Assembly (NCBI RefSeq): GCF_000025265.1
Contig: NC_013739.1
Location: forward strand, 1,674,001-1,738,000
Direction: 5' to 3'
Length of the DNA stretch: 64,000 nucleotides
From: Conexibacter woesei DSM 14684
GTDB taxonomy: Bacteria; Actinomycetota; Thermoleophilia; Solirubrobacterales; Solirubrobacteraceae
The notes below the pieces were generated by a model that was given only the letters and a program-made list of their open reading frames with translations, did no database searches and was not told where the DNA came from. Position 1 is the first letter of the stretch. Each line of letters begins with the position of its first letter. Below, piece after piece: positions 1 through 9,293 of this stretch. Both the position numbers and the translations under genes were made by a program.

Positions 1-1
1 C

Positions 2-376
2 GCCGTGGGTGCCGATCGGCGTGTCGCGGTCACCGGCTCCTTCGCAGCCGTCCAGCTTGCGCCGGTGGCTGCTCCGGCGCAGCTGTTCGTCTACTGCGAC
101 GACCCCGAGGCGGTCGCCGGCGCCTTGAACCTGCTGCCGGCCCCGCAGGCTCCAGACGTGGTTCTGCTGCGACCGTTCGACGACGTCGTGTGGACCGGGT
201 TGCGGCGGCGGACAGACGCGGTCGCGCCGGTCGCGCCTTCGCAGATCGTCGCCGACTGCCTCACAGGCACCGGACGGATGCCGGCGGAGGGGGAGGCCGT
301 GCTCGAGTGGATGATGCGAGACGACACGAGCTGGCGTCACGACGTCCTGCTGCAGCTGACCACCGCGAGCAGATGA
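2..376 (+). CDS. AbiEi-like type IV antitoxin, C-terminal part (5' truncated by window edge)
   Basis: The frame is open to the left edge, so only the last ~125 residues are seen. The segment reads ...VVLLRPFDDVVW..., then VAPSQIVADCLTGTGRMP and EGEAVLEWM. From memory this is the usual C-terminal signature of AbiEi-family antitoxins: a short beta segment, a conserved APSQ..DCLTG.GR.P motif, then a terminal helix. In AbiE systems this protein represses its own operon and neutralises a co-transcribed nucleotidyltransferase toxin. The downstream gene begins at position 373 inside the TGA stop (ATGA overlap), so the two are translationally coupled, as expected for such a pair. The N-terminal winged-helix DNA-binding domain would lie outside the window. 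The GTG at position 5 is only an in-frame codon, not a credible start. Confidence 0.6.
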   Translation, partial: AVGADRRVAVTGSFAAVQLAPVAAPAQLFVYCDDPEAVAGALNLLPAPQAPDVVLLRPFDDVVWTGLRRRTDAVAPVAPSQIVADCLTGTGRMPAEGEAVLEWMMRDDTSWRHDVLLQLTTASR

Positions 377-1230
377 CCCGCGACCGGCCGCCCGACCCCC
401 TGTACGTCGAGGCGCGGCGGGTTCTGCTCGACGCGCTGGACGCGCTGGCACCGCACCTGTCGGCGGTCGTCGTGGTGGGTGCTCAGGCTGTCTATCTGCG
501 CGTTGGTGGCAGATCGCTCCCGACGATGGCTCCCTACACGGCGGACGGCGACCTCGCGCTGGATCCCGCGTTGCTGAGGGCGGCGCCGGAGCTCGAGGTC
601 GCGATGGGTGGCGCGGGCTTTCGCCTCCAACAGATCGACGGGCATGTGGAGCCGGGCATCTGGCTCGCGTCGGCGCGGGTCGCCGCTCAGTCGGTCGACA
701 TACCGGTCGACCTGATCGTGCCGGACGGCGTCGCGCCGCCAGGCGGCCGACGGGGCGCTCGGCTGGGAGAGCACGGACACCGGGCAGCCCGGCGCGTGCG
801 AGGTCTCGAGGCGTCCCTGGCCGACCATGGGCCGATGACGATCGGGGCGCTCGCTCCGGGAGACCCGCGCAAACGTCGCGTCGCGGTGGCGGGGCCAGCG
901 GCGCTGCTGATCGCGAAGGCGCACAAGCTCGGCGAACGTGTCGAAAGCGGTCGAGTCGATCGCCTCGACGACAAGGACGCGGGCGATGTGCTCCGCCTCA
1001 TGCTGGGCACCGCGGCGGCGGAGGTCGCAGGTACCGTCTCCACGCTGGCGGCCGACCCGGTCGCTGGCGCGTCGACGGCAGCGGGGCTCCGCTACATCCG
1101 CGAGCTGTTCGGTCGGCGGGGTGGCGCGGGCGTCGAGATGGCAGCGCGTGCGCTCCGGCTTGCGATGCCTGCTGAGCGCGTCGAGGCGGTCTGCGTCTCC
1201 TACGTCAGAGAGCTGCCCGCCTTGCCATGA
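373..1230 (+). CDS. AbiEii-like nucleotidyltransferase, putative toxin of an AbiE-type pair
   Basis: 285 residues, starting at the ATG that overlaps the upstream stop. The N-terminal third has the layout of a minimal nucleotidyltransferase: a VVVVGAQAVYLR strand-helix (~32-43) in place of the usual LxGGxAL, then TADGDLAL (~56-63), matching the T.D.D metal-binding region, and later VDIPVDLIVPDG carrying a third acidic position. A C-terminal helical half contains KAHKLGERV and RLDDKDAGDVLRLM, the K-x-HK...DKDA.D.L pattern common in this family. Family members transfer nucleotides to a tRNA or protein target and cause reversible growth arrest. Order and 4-bp overlap with the AbiEi-like gene support a toxin-antitoxin/phage-defence role. 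A stand-alone housekeeping nucleotidyltransferase is the alternative; target and activity are unknown. Confidence 0.6.
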   Translation: MTRDRPPDPLYVEARRVLLDALDALAPHLSAVVVVGAQAVYLRVGGRSLPTMAPYTADGDLALDPALLRAAPELEVAMGGAGFRLQQIDGHVEPGIWLASARVAAQSVDIPVDLIVPDGVAPPGGRRGARLGEHGHRAARRVRGLEASLADHGPMTIGALAPGDPRKRRVAVAGPAALLIAKAHKLGERVESGRVDRLDDKDAGDVLRLMLGTAAAEVAGTVSTLAADPVAGASTAAGLRYIRELFGRRGGAGVEMAARALRLAMPAERVEAVCVSYVRELPALP

Positions 1231-1234
1231 GCCG

Positions 1235-2398
1235 CTAGAGCCCCATCGTCTTGGCAAGGATCTCGCGCATGACCTCGTCGGTTCCGCCGCCGATCGGCCC
1301 GAGGCGCAGGTCGCGGACGGCGCGCTCGATCGCCAGCTCGGCGTGCTCGCCGAGGTCGAAGTGGATCTGCAGGCAGCTGTCGGCGGCGTCGTAGGCGGCG
1401 CGCTGCGTCGCCAGCTTCGCCATCGTCACCGCTTGCACCGCATCGCCGCCGGCGAGGTGCAGGCGCAGCGCGTGGTAGGTGAGCGCACGGCCGGTCTCCA
1501 GCGCAGTCGCGACCTCGGCGAGGCGGTGGCGGATCGACTGGCCCGCGCGCCGCGAGCGGGCCAGCGCGACGGTGCGTTCGAGCACCAGCTCCATCGCGCC
1601 AAGCGCGCCGAGCGACATCATCAGCCGCTCCCACGCGAAGTTGACCATGATCAGCTTGAAGCCGCCGTGCAGCTCGCCGAGCAGGTTGCGCTCCGGCACG
1701 AAGACGTCGTCGAACGCGATCAGCGCGGTGTCGGAGGCGTGCCAGCCGAGCTTCTCGATCGGCCGCGCCTCGACGCCCTCGCCGCGGTCGACCACGAGGA
1801 ACGAGATGCCGCCGTGACCGCCCTCCGGCGTCGTGCGCACGGCGGTGACGACGAAGTCGGCGCGCACCCCGTTGGTGATGAACATCTTCGAGCCGTTGAC
1901 GAGGAAGCCGCCGTCGACGCGCTCGGCGCGGGTGCGCAGCGCGGCGACGTCGGAGCCGGCGTCGGGCTCGGTGATCCCGAGCGCGGCGATCTTCTCGCCG
2001 CGGATCCCGGGTCGCAGGTAGCGCTCGTGCTGGTCGGCGGTGCCGAACTTCCAGACGGGGGGCAGCGCGATCCCGGCGTGCGCGCCGATGCCGGCACCGA
2101 GGCCGCCGGAGCCGCAGCGCGCCAGCTCCTCGGCGAAGACCGCGGCACCGACGGGGTCGCCGGAGCCGCCGTGCTCGCGCGGGAACTTCAGCCCGACGTA
2201 GCCGCGCCGCGCGCAGTCGGCGAGGACGGCGTCGGGGAAGGAGCGCGCCGCCTCCCACTCGCCGGCGTGCGGTGCCAGCTCGCCCTCGACGTACGCGCGG
2301 ATCTCTGCTCGCAGCCGCACGTGATCGGCCGTCAGCGGCGGCAGCGGCGCGGCGGCGGCCGCCGCGCCCGCTCCCGCACGCTGCAGCAGGTCGGTCAC
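1235..2398 (-). CDS. acyl-CoA dehydrogenase
   Basis: 387 residues with the full family fold. The N-terminal helical domain contains LKFPREHGGSG. The middle beta domain has ITEPDAGSDVAAL and FLVNGSKMFITNG (FAD and substrate contacts). The C-terminal four-helix domain ends IGGGTDEVMREI. As in isovaleryl/long-chain-type enzymes, the usual late catalytic Glu (EGT) is replaced (GGGT), and a Glu sits in the AWERLMM segment where the IVD catalytic base lies. It would introduce the alpha,beta double bond into an acyl-CoA and pass electrons to ETF. It is last of a three-gene minus-strand operon, its ATG overlapping the cupin stop by 4 bp. Substrate cannot be read from sequence; a branched-chain or short acyl-CoA is plausible. 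Confidence 0.93.
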   Translation of the reverse strand: MTDLLQRAGAGAAAAAAPLPPLTADHVRLRAEIRAYVEGELAPHAGEWEAARSFPDAVLADCARRGYVGLKFPREHGGSGDPVGAAVFAEELARCGSGGLGAGIGAHAGIALPPVWKFGTADQHERYLRPGIRGEKIAALGITEPDAGSDVAALRTRAERVDGGFLVNGSKMFITNGVRADFVVTAVRTTPEGGHGGISFLVVDRGEGVEARPIEKLGWHASDTALIAFDDVFVPERNLLGELHGGFKLIMVNFAWERLMMSLGALGAMELVLERTVALARSRRAGQSIRHRLAEVATALETGRALTYHALRLHLAGGDAVQAVTMAKLATQRAAYDAADSCLQIHFDLGEHAELAIERAVRDLRLGPIGGGTDEVMREILAKTMGL

Positions 2399-2793
2399 GA
2401 CTGCTCGGTGCCGTCCGCGCCGACCTTCACGCCATCGCGCTCGATGTAGCCGTCCTTGCCGCCGACGCAGACGTAGATCGCGTCCTCCTCGCCGAGGTTC
2501 TTGAGGCTGCGGACGGTGCTCGGCGCGACGCGCGCGATGCCGCCCTCGCCCAGCTCGTGCGTCGTGCCGTCGCCGAACGTGATCGCGATTCGCCCGCGAT
2601 GGACGAAGTACGTCTCCTCCTGGTGCTCGTGGTAGTGGCTGCCGGTGTCGTAGCCGGGCGGCAGGACGATCGCGTTGATGCCGAACGCGGTCACGCCGAG
2701 CGGTCTGCGGATCTTGCGGAAGCCCCAGCCCTCGCCGAGCGCGTCGAGGCTGCCGACGGCGTAGTCCTCGCCGGTGACGATCTGGTCGCTCAT
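2395..2793 (-). CDS. cupin-domain protein
   Basis: 132 residues forming a single small beta-barrel. Cupin motif 1 is visible as GSHYHEHQEETYFVHRG (two His, Glu; the fourth ligand position is shifted) and motif 2 is degenerate around ARVAPSTVRSLKN. Such proteins bind a metal and small ligands and act as isomerases, dioxygenases or sensors. Its position between two acyl-CoA dehydrogenases, 10 bp after one and overlapping the other, places it in the same catabolic operon. The exact function cannot be assigned; an accessory isomerase/hydrolase or ligand-binding protein is as likely as an oxygenase. Confidence 0.8.
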   Translation of the reverse strand: MSDQIVTGEDYAVGSLDALGEGWGFRKIRRPLGVTAFGINAIVLPPGYDTGSHYHEHQEETYFVHRGRIAITFGDGTTHELGEGGIARVAPSTVRSLKNLGEEDAIYVCVGGKDGYIERDGVKVGADGTEQS

Positions 2794-2803
2794 CGCAGCC
2801 CTC

Positions 2804-3994
<1,191 letters not shown>

Positions 3995-4038
3995 GCGGCG
4001 TCTCTCCTCGTCCTCGCGGTCGTCGTCCCTCGGAGCCG

Positions 4039-4067
4039 ACGCTAACGCAGCCCCGAGGGAAAGTAAA
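4039..4067 (-). promoter_or_regulatory. promoter of the acyl-CoA dehydrogenase operon
   Basis: Read on the minus strand: -35 TTTACT (4067-4062), 17-bp spacer, -10 TAGCGT (4044-4039), about 45 bp before the ATG at 3994. A CCCTCGG/CCGAGGG inverted repeat (4027-4033, 4053-4059) overlaps the core. The 18-bp operator abuts the -35 on its upstream side, a position compatible with activation or looping repression. Confidence 0.5.
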
Positions 4068-4085
4068 CAGTAGGACTTCCTACTT
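4068..4085. promoter_or_regulatory. 18-bp palindromic operator, copy 1
   Basis: CAGTAGGACTTCCTACTT contains a 7-bp perfect inverted repeat (AGTAGGA/TCCTACT). Its reverse complement matches a second site at 4769-4786, including flanking TGAAAGT. Consensus AAGTRRRAC-GTYYYACTT. It lies upstream of the minus-strand acyl-CoA dehydrogenase operon. The likely binder is a local regulator of acyl-CoA catabolism, with the MerR gene at 9286-9999 the best candidate by position. Confidence 0.65.
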
Positions 4086-4126
4086 TCAGCCGCGCAGGTC
4101 CGCGGCCGACGACCGTCGCGCGCGGC

Positions 4127-4579
4127 TCAGCGCACGACGAACGAGCGGATTCTGCTCTGCACGTGGCAGCCGCGGACGGCGCAGTCGATGTGGTACGCCT
4201 GCCAGTAGTACTTGCCCGGCGCCTGCATGAACCAGGTCGGGAAGCTGTACGCCTCCGGCTTGTAGACGAAGCCGTACTTGCCGGTCCGTCTCATGCTCGT
4301 GAACGTGCCGGGTCTGGTCTGCTTCAGGTCGCCCTTGCGGTCGACCTTCTTCGATCTCGAGATCGTCATGTAGACCGTGTACTTGCGCGCGTTCGGCGAC
4401 GTGTCGCGCGCCTTGAACAGCGGCTGGGAGCCTCTGGCGAGCACCTTGCCGTTGCCGGGGGCGAGCAGCTGCGGGGCGGCGGTGGCCGTCTGTGCGGCGG
4501 CCAGCGACGCGCCGGCGGCGAGCAGTGCGACGATCAGTGCGAGCACGAGCGTGCGCGCACGCGTGATTCCTGCCTCCAA
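4127..4579 (-). CDS. secreted hypothetical protein
   Basis: 150 residues from a TTG start at 4579, chosen because AGGAGG lies 7 nt upstream and because it places a clean signal peptide at the N-terminus: basic ITRAR, hydrophobic LVLALIVALLAAGASLAAA, likely cleavage near AQTATA. The longer frame back to 4756 is basic low-complexity sequence running through the divergent promoter and is rejected. The mature part is a single small domain with LLAPGNGKVL, KYTVYMTISRSKK and a YYWQAYHIDC...GC segment; two Cys near the end could form a disulfide. It resembles Fn3-like extracellular modules (PG.YYWQ.Y pattern). No enzyme motif is seen. It sits between the two copies of the shared operator. Confidence 0.7.
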   Translation of the reverse strand: MEAGITRARTLVLALIVALLAAGASLAAAQTATAAPQLLAPGNGKVLARGSQPLFKARDTSPNARKYTVYMTISRSKKVDRKGDLKQTRPGTFTSMRRTGKYGFVYKPEAYSFPTWFMQAPGKYYWQAYHIDCAVRGCHVQSRIRSFVVR

Positions 4580-4768
4580 CGGAGGACCTCCTGGTGAGTC
4601 GTGGGACGAACGACGGCCGGCTTCGCAGCGGGGAGCGGAAACCGGCCGAGCGGACCCTTCCCGTGCGCGCGCAAGACCGAAACCTGGGCGGTCCGCGCAT
4701 CCGCGCTGGCGCGCGGGCGGTGGTCCGCGCTCCCGCTTGACGGCTCGCCCTCGCACCGGCAGAGTTGA

Positions 4769-4786
4769 AAGTGAAACGTCCTACTT
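4769..4786. promoter_or_regulatory. 18-bp palindromic operator, copy 2
   Basis: AAGTGAAACGTCCTACTT, the best-formed copy of the AAGTRRRAC-GTYYYACTT palindrome, 16 bp before the GTG of the enoyl-CoA hydratase operon and just upstream of its SD. A weak promoter (-35 TTGACG at 4737-4742, -10 near 4760-4766) would place the operator across the transcript start, a repressor-like geometry. Confidence 0.65.
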
Positions 4787-4802
4787 CTCACAGGAAGGCC
4801 GC

Positions 4803-5588
4803 GTGCCCTACGCCACCCTCCGCTACGACGTCGGCGACGACGGCGTCGCGACGATCGCGCTCGACCAGCCGGACACCCGCAACGCGCTCTCCGACGCGCT
4901 GCTCGACGACATGATCGCGGCGTTCACCGCGGCGCGCGACGACGACGCGGTCCGCTGCGTCGTCCTGACCTCGACGCACGACAGAGTCTTCTCCTCCGGC
5001 GGCAACCTCGGCGGCTTCGCGGCCGACGTGCCGCTCGTCCACAAGCACGCGGCGATCGACCGCTTCCCGCAGCTGTTCAAGCTGATCGGCCAGCTCGGCA
5101 AGCCGAGCCTGTGCGCGGCGAACGGGCACGTGCTCGCCGGCGCGCTCGGCGTCGCGCTCGCGTGCGACCTGATCGTCGCCCGCGAGGGCGTCCGCTTCGG
5201 CACGCCGGAGATCAACGTCGGCGTCTACCCGTTCATGATCATGGCGCTGATCTATCGCAACGTCGGGCGCAAGAAGACGAACGAGCTGCTGCTGCTCGGC
5301 GACCAGATCGATGCTCACGAGGCGGGGCGGATCGGGATCGTCAACAAGGTCGTGCCGGCAGACGAGTTCGACGCCGCCGTCGCCGACTGGGCCGGCCGCC
5401 TCGCGAGAAAGACGCCGGTGCTGATGAAGCTCGGCAAGGACGCGATGTACCGGCAGCAGGACATGGCCTTCGAGGAGGCGCTCGACTTCCTGCGCGCGCA
5501 GCTCGCGCTGGCGTTCGCGACCGAGGACATCCAGGAGGGCGTCAGAGCCTTCTTCGAGAGACGGGAGCCGCAGTGGACCGGTCGGTGA
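4803..5588 (+). CDS. enoyl-CoA hydratase/isomerase family protein
   Basis: 261 residues from a GTG preceded by AGGAAGG. Crotonase features: FSSGGNLGGF (oxyanion-hole region), ANGHVLAGALGVALACDL (second oxyanion hole) and FGTPEINVGVYP. The Glu equivalent to rat hydratase Glu164 is present in TPEI, but the Glu144 equivalent is replaced by Gly (GVALACD instead of ELA..CD). It may therefore be an isomerase, a one-base hydratase/lyase, or act on an unusual substrate. First gene of a five-gene plus-strand operon with carboxyltransferase, BKACE, CoA-transferase and MerR regulator. The gene ends in a GTGA overlap with the next start. Confidence 0.9.
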   Translation: MPYATLRYDVGDDGVATIALDQPDTRNALSDALLDDMIAAFTAARDDDAVRCVVLTSTHDRVFSSGGNLGGFAADVPLVHKHAAIDRFPQLFKLIGQLGKPSLCAANGHVLAGALGVALACDLIVAREGVRFGTPEINVGVYPFMIMALIYRNVGRKKTNELLLLGDQIDAHEAGRIGIVNKVVPADEFDAAVADWAGRLARKTPVLMKLGKDAMYRQQDMAFEEALDFLRAQLALAFATEDIQEGVRAFFERREPQWTGR

Positions 5589-7150
5589 CGACACCGCCCT
5601 CGATCCTCCGACCGCTGGTCGAGGAGCTGCACGAGCGGCGCGCGACCGCGCGGCTCGGCGGCGGGCAGGAGAAGATCGACAGACAGCACGGGTGCGACAA
5701 GCTGACCGCGCGCGAGCGGCTCGCGCTGCTGATCGACGACGGCACCTTCACGGAGCTGGGGATCCACGCCGGCATCCACTTCTCGGTCCGCGGCCTGGAG
5801 GGCAAGGAGGCGCCGGCCGACGGCGTCATCACCGGCTACGGCAAGGTCGACGGCCGGATGGTCGCCGTCTGCGCCTACGACTTCACGGTCATGGCCGGCT
5901 CGATGGGGCTGACCGGCGAGACGAAGGTCACGCGTCTGCGCGACCTCGCGCTGTCCAAGCGAATCCCGTTCGTCTGGCTGCTCGACTCGGCCGGCGCGCG
6001 GATCCAGGAGGCGGTCGGCTCGCTCTTCGCCGGCTCCGGCTACCTCTTCCGCGAAGAGGTCGTGATGAGCGGCGTGATCCCGCAGATCGCGGCGCTGATG
6101 GGGCCGTGCGCGGCAGGCACCGCCTACATCCCGGGCCTCGCCGACTTCGTGCCGATGGTCAAGGGCCGCGGCTCGATGGCGCTCGCCGGCCCGCACCTCG
6201 TGCGCGCCGCGGTCGGGGAGGACGTGACGCAGGAGGAGCTGGGCGGCTCGCGCGTGCACTGCCGCAAGTCCGGCGTCGGCGACCTCGAGGTCGCCGACGA
6301 CCAGGAATGCATCGAGCGGATCAAGCAGTACCTGTCGTACATGCCGCAGCACTGCGAGGCGCCGGTCCCGGTGCGTCAGACGAGCGATCCGATCGACCGC
6401 AAGGACGACGACCTGCTCGACGTGCTGCCAGAGTCCAACCGCAAGCCGTACGACATGTACGAGGTGATCCGGCGGATCGTCGACGACGGCGTCTACTTCG
6501 ACATGAAGCCGCAGTGGGCGAAGACGATCATCACCTGCTTCGCGCGCTTCGGCGGCCGCTCGGTCGGGATCGTCGCCAACCAGCCCAAGCAGCTCGGCGG
6601 CATCCTCGACAACGACTCCGCCGACAAGGCCGCGCGCTTCGTCAACCTCTGCAACGCGTACGGGATCCCGCTCGTCTTCCTCCAGGACGTGCCCGGCTTC
6701 ATGGTCGGCACGAAGGTCGAGGCCGCGGGCATCATCCGCCACGGCGCGAAGATGCTCTACGCCGTCGCCAACGCCACCGTGCCGAAGATCACCGTGATAG
6801 TGCGCAAGGCGTACGGCGCCGGCTACTACGTGATGAACGGCAAGGCGTACGAGCCCGACCTGATCGTCGCCTGGCCGAGCGCGGAGATCAGCGTGATGGG
6901 CGCCGAGGGCGCGGTTGAGATCGTGATGCGCAGAGTCGTCGAGGAGGCCGAGGATCCGGCCGCCAAGAGAGCCGAGCTGGTCGCGGCGTATCGCAGAGTG
7001 ATCGACGTCTACATCGCCGCCAAGAACGGCATGATCGACGACGTGATCGACCCGCGCGAGACGCGGCCGACGATCTGCCGGGCGCTGGAGATGGCGGAGG
7101 GCAAGCGCGTCGAGCGGCCCTGGAAACGACACGGCGTCGTGCCGGTCTGA
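5585..7150 (+). CDS. acyl-CoA carboxylase carboxyltransferase (beta) subunit
   Basis: 521 residues, GTG start inside the preceding stop. Typical PccB/AccD/MccB architecture: N-terminal crotonase-like half with LTARERLALLIDDGTF, WLLDSAGARIQEAVG and GPCAAGTAYIPGLADF; C-terminal half with GRSVGIVANQP, GGILDNDSADKAARF, LQDVPGFMVG and KAYGAGYYVMNG. It transfers carboxyl from carboxybiotin to an acyl-CoA. No biotin carboxylase/BCCP subunit is in the window, so the partner must be elsewhere. A geranyl-, methylcrotonyl- or propionyl-type substrate cannot be separated here. Clustered with a hydratase and two dehydrogenases, which resembles leucine/isovalerate- or terpenoid-type degradation loci. Confidence 0.93.
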   Translation: MTTPPSILRPLVEELHERRATARLGGGQEKIDRQHGCDKLTARERLALLIDDGTFTELGIHAGIHFSVRGLEGKEAPADGVITGYGKVDGRMVAVCAYDFTVMAGSMGLTGETKVTRLRDLALSKRIPFVWLLDSAGARIQEAVGSLFAGSGYLFREEVVMSGVIPQIAALMGPCAAGTAYIPGLADFVPMVKGRGSMALAGPHLVRAAVGEDVTQEELGGSRVHCRKSGVGDLEVADDQECIERIKQYLSYMPQHCEAPVPVRQTSDPIDRKDDDLLDVLPESNRKPYDMYEVIRRIVDDGVYFDMKPQWAKTIITCFARFGGRSVGIVANQPKQLGGILDNDSADKAARFVNLCNAYGIPLVFLQDVPGFMVGTKVEAAGIIRHGAKMLYAVANATVPKITVIVRKAYGAGYYVMNGKAYEPDLIVAWPSAEISVMGAEGAVEIVMRRVVEEAEDPAAKRAELVAAYRRVIDVYIAAKNGMIDDVIDPRETRPTICRALEMAEGKRVERPWKRHGVVPV

Positions 7151-7167
7151 GAACGAGGAGCGTCACG

Positions 7168-8058
7168 ATGAGCCTTCAGGACCCCGTCATCATCACCTGC
7201 TCGATCTCGGGTGCGATCGCCAATCGCGAGCAGTGCCCGGCGATCCCGTACACGCCGCAGGAGTACGCGGCGGAGGCGCGCCGCGCGGTCGACGAGGGCG
7301 CGTCGATGATCCACATCCATGCGCGCACGCCGGACGGCGTGCCCTCCTACGAGGTCGAGGACTTCCGCGCGATCACCGACGCGATCCTGGCCGAGGTCGG
7401 CGACGTCGTGATCAACTACTCGACCGGCGCGATCGGCATCTCGCTCGAGAAGCGGATCGAGTACCTGCGCGCGCTGAAGCCCGACGTGGCCGCGCTGAAC
7501 ATGGGCTCGATGAACTACGCCAAGTACTCCAGAAGACGCAGAGACTTCGTCTTCCACACCGTCTTCGAGAACAGCTTCGAGTCGATCATCACGCTGCTGA
7601 GAGCGATGAACGAGGAGGGGATCAAGCCCGAGCACGAGTGCTTCGACACCGGGCACATCGCCAACCTCGACCCGCTGATCGACATGGGGATCCTCAGACA
7701 GCCGCTGCAGATCTCGTGCGTGATGGGCGTCACCGGCGGCATCCGCCCGACCGCGCGCAACCTCGCGCACATGGCGGAGAACGTGCCCGGCGGGCCGGAC
7801 GGAGGCAACGAGTGGGGCGTGATCGGGATCTCGCGCGACCAGTGGATGCTGATCGCCACCGCGCTGACGCTGGGCGGCAACGTCCGCGCCGGCCTGGAGG
7901 ACAACTTCTACCTCCCCGACGGCTCGATGGCGCGCTCCAACGGCGACCTGATCGCGAAGGCGCGCCAGCTGGCCGAGGACGTCGGCCGGCGTGCGGCGAC
8001 GGTCGCCGAGGCGCGCGAGATGCTGGGCGTCCCGCGACGCGAGCGGGCGGCGGCATGA
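7168..8058 (+). CDS. beta-keto acid cleavage enzyme (BKACE, DUF849) family
   Basis: 296 residues, preceded by GAACGAGGAGC (strong SD). The active site of the Kce family is intact: HIH in MIHIHART (Zn ligands), an Arg four residues before Glu-Asp in VRAGLEDN (catalytic Arg, third Zn-ligand Glu, Asp), and the NYSTGAIG loop. Family members condense a beta-keto acid with acetyl-CoA and cleave it to acetoacetate plus a new acyl-CoA. The neighbouring CoA-transferase, hydratase and carboxyltransferase suggest it opens an otherwise CoA-free keto acid into the acyl-CoA pathway. Substrate class is not predictable from sequence alone. Confidence 0.9.
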   Translation: MSLQDPVIITCSISGAIANREQCPAIPYTPQEYAAEARRAVDEGASMIHIHARTPDGVPSYEVEDFRAITDAILAEVGDVVINYSTGAIGISLEKRIEYLRALKPDVAALNMGSMNYAKYSRRRRDFVFHTVFENSFESIITLLRAMNEEGIKPEHECFDTGHIANLDPLIDMGILRQPLQISCVMGVTGGIRPTARNLAHMAENVPGGPDGGNEWGVIGISRDQWMLIATALTLGGNVRAGLEDNFYLPDGSMARSNGDLIAKARQLAEDVGRRAATVAEAREMLGVPRRERAAA

Positions 8059-9293
8059 GCGGGCCGCTGGACGGCCTGAGAGTCCTCGACCTCTCGCGCC
8101 TGCTGCCGGGCCCCTTCTGCTCGCTGCTGCTCGGCGACCTCGGGGCCGACGTGCTGAAGGTCGAGGACACCGGCATGGGCGACTACGTGCGCTGGTCGCC
8201 GCCGTACGTCGAGGGCGTCGAGGACAGCGCCAGATCGGCCTACTTCCTCGCGCTCAACCGCAACAAGCGTTCGATCCGCCTCGACCTCAAGTCCGAGGCC
8301 GGGCGCGAGGTGCTGCTGCGGCTCGTGCGCGACGCCGACGTGCTGCTGGAGTCGTTCCGGCCAGGCGTCCTCGACCGCCTCGGCGTCGGGTACGACCGCC
8401 TCAGAGGCGAGAATCCCGCGCTCGTGTACTGCGCCATCACGGGATACGGGCAGGACGGCCCGTACCGGGACCGCGCCGGCCACGACATGAACTACCTGGG
8501 CCTCGGTGGGATGCTCGCGCTGACCGGCGAGGCCGGCGGGCCGCCGGTGCAGAACGCCGGCCAGGTCGCCGACGTCGGCGGCGGCGCGCTGATGGCGGCC
8601 GTCGGCATCCTCGCCGCGCTGCAGGAGCGCGCGCGCTCCGGCGAGGGCCAGTTCGTCGATGTCTCGATGACCGACGGCGCGCTCTCGTGGCTGGCGATGC
8701 TCGCCGCGCAGCAGCTCGTCGCGGGCCCGGGGGACCCGCCGTTGCGCCGCGGGCAGCTGCCGCTGTCGGGCGCGTTCCTCTGCTACCGCCCGTACGCGTG
8801 CGCCGACGGCTGGGTCACGTTCGGCGCGCTGGAGCCGAAGTTCTTCGGCGCGTGGTGCCGCGGTGTCGGCCGCGAGGACCTGGTCGAGCAGCAGTTCCAG
8901 CCGCCCGGCTCCGACGCCCACCGCGAGGTCGAGGCGATCTTCGCCGCGCGCACGCGCGAGCAGTGGACGGCGTTCGCGGCGGAGCACGACTGCTGCCTGG
9001 AGCCGCTGCTGGAGCTGGAGGAGGCGCTCGACTCCGAGCTGGTGAGAGCCCGCGAGATGGTCGTCGCGCTCGACCAGCCCGGCGCCGCGGAGCCGGTCCG
9101 CCAGCTCGGCCTGCCGATCAAGCTCAGCCGCACGCCCGGCGAGCCGACGCGGGCGCCCGGCCCGGTGCTCGGCGGCGACACCGACGCGGTGCTGGAGGCG
9201 GCCGGCTACGGCGCGGAGGAGATCGCGGCGCTGAAGGAGGCGGGCGCGGTCGCCGGTCCGGTCAGCGGCGCCCAGGGGTCGTTCCTTGGCTGA
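8055..9293 (+). CDS. family III (CaiB/BaiF) CoA-transferase
   Basis: 412 residues, ATG overlapping the BKACE stop. Motifs: GLRVLDLSRLLPGPFCSLLLGDLGA at the start (residues ~6-30; conserved L.GPF..LLGDLGADV), NRNKRSI, and the catalytic aspartate in RAGHDMNYLGL followed by GGPPVQ. Family III enzymes move CoA between carboxylic acids through an aspartyl-CoA anhydride. Here it would activate or recycle the acid handled by the neighbouring dehydrogenases, BKACE and hydratase. Co-oriented, in the same operon; its 3' end overlaps the TTG start of the MerR gene by 8 bp. Confidence 0.93.
   Translation: MSGPLDGLRVLDLSRLLPGPFCSLLLGDLGADVLKVEDTGMGDYVRWSPPYVEGVEDSARSAYFLALNRNKRSIRLDLKSEAGREVLLRLVRDADVLLESFRPGVLDRLGVGYDRLRGENPALVYCAITGYGQDGPYRDRAGHDMNYLGLGGMLALTGEAGGPPVQNAGQVADVGGGALMAAVGILAALQERARSGEGQFVDVSMTDGALSWLAMLAAQQLVAGPGDPPLRRGQLPLSGAFLCYRPYACADGWVTFGALEPKFFGAWCRGVGREDLVEQQFQPPGSDAHREVEAIFAARTREQWTAFAAEHDCCLEPLLELEEALDSELVRAREMVVALDQPGAAEPVRQLGLPIKLSRTPGEPTRAPGPVLGGDTDAVLEAAGYGAEEIAALKEAGAVAGPVSGAQGSFLG

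Noticed and set aside
4580-4756. Longer N-terminus for the secreted protein
   Set aside because: Basic low-complexity sequence crossing the divergent promoter; a TTG with perfect SD and signal peptide is better.
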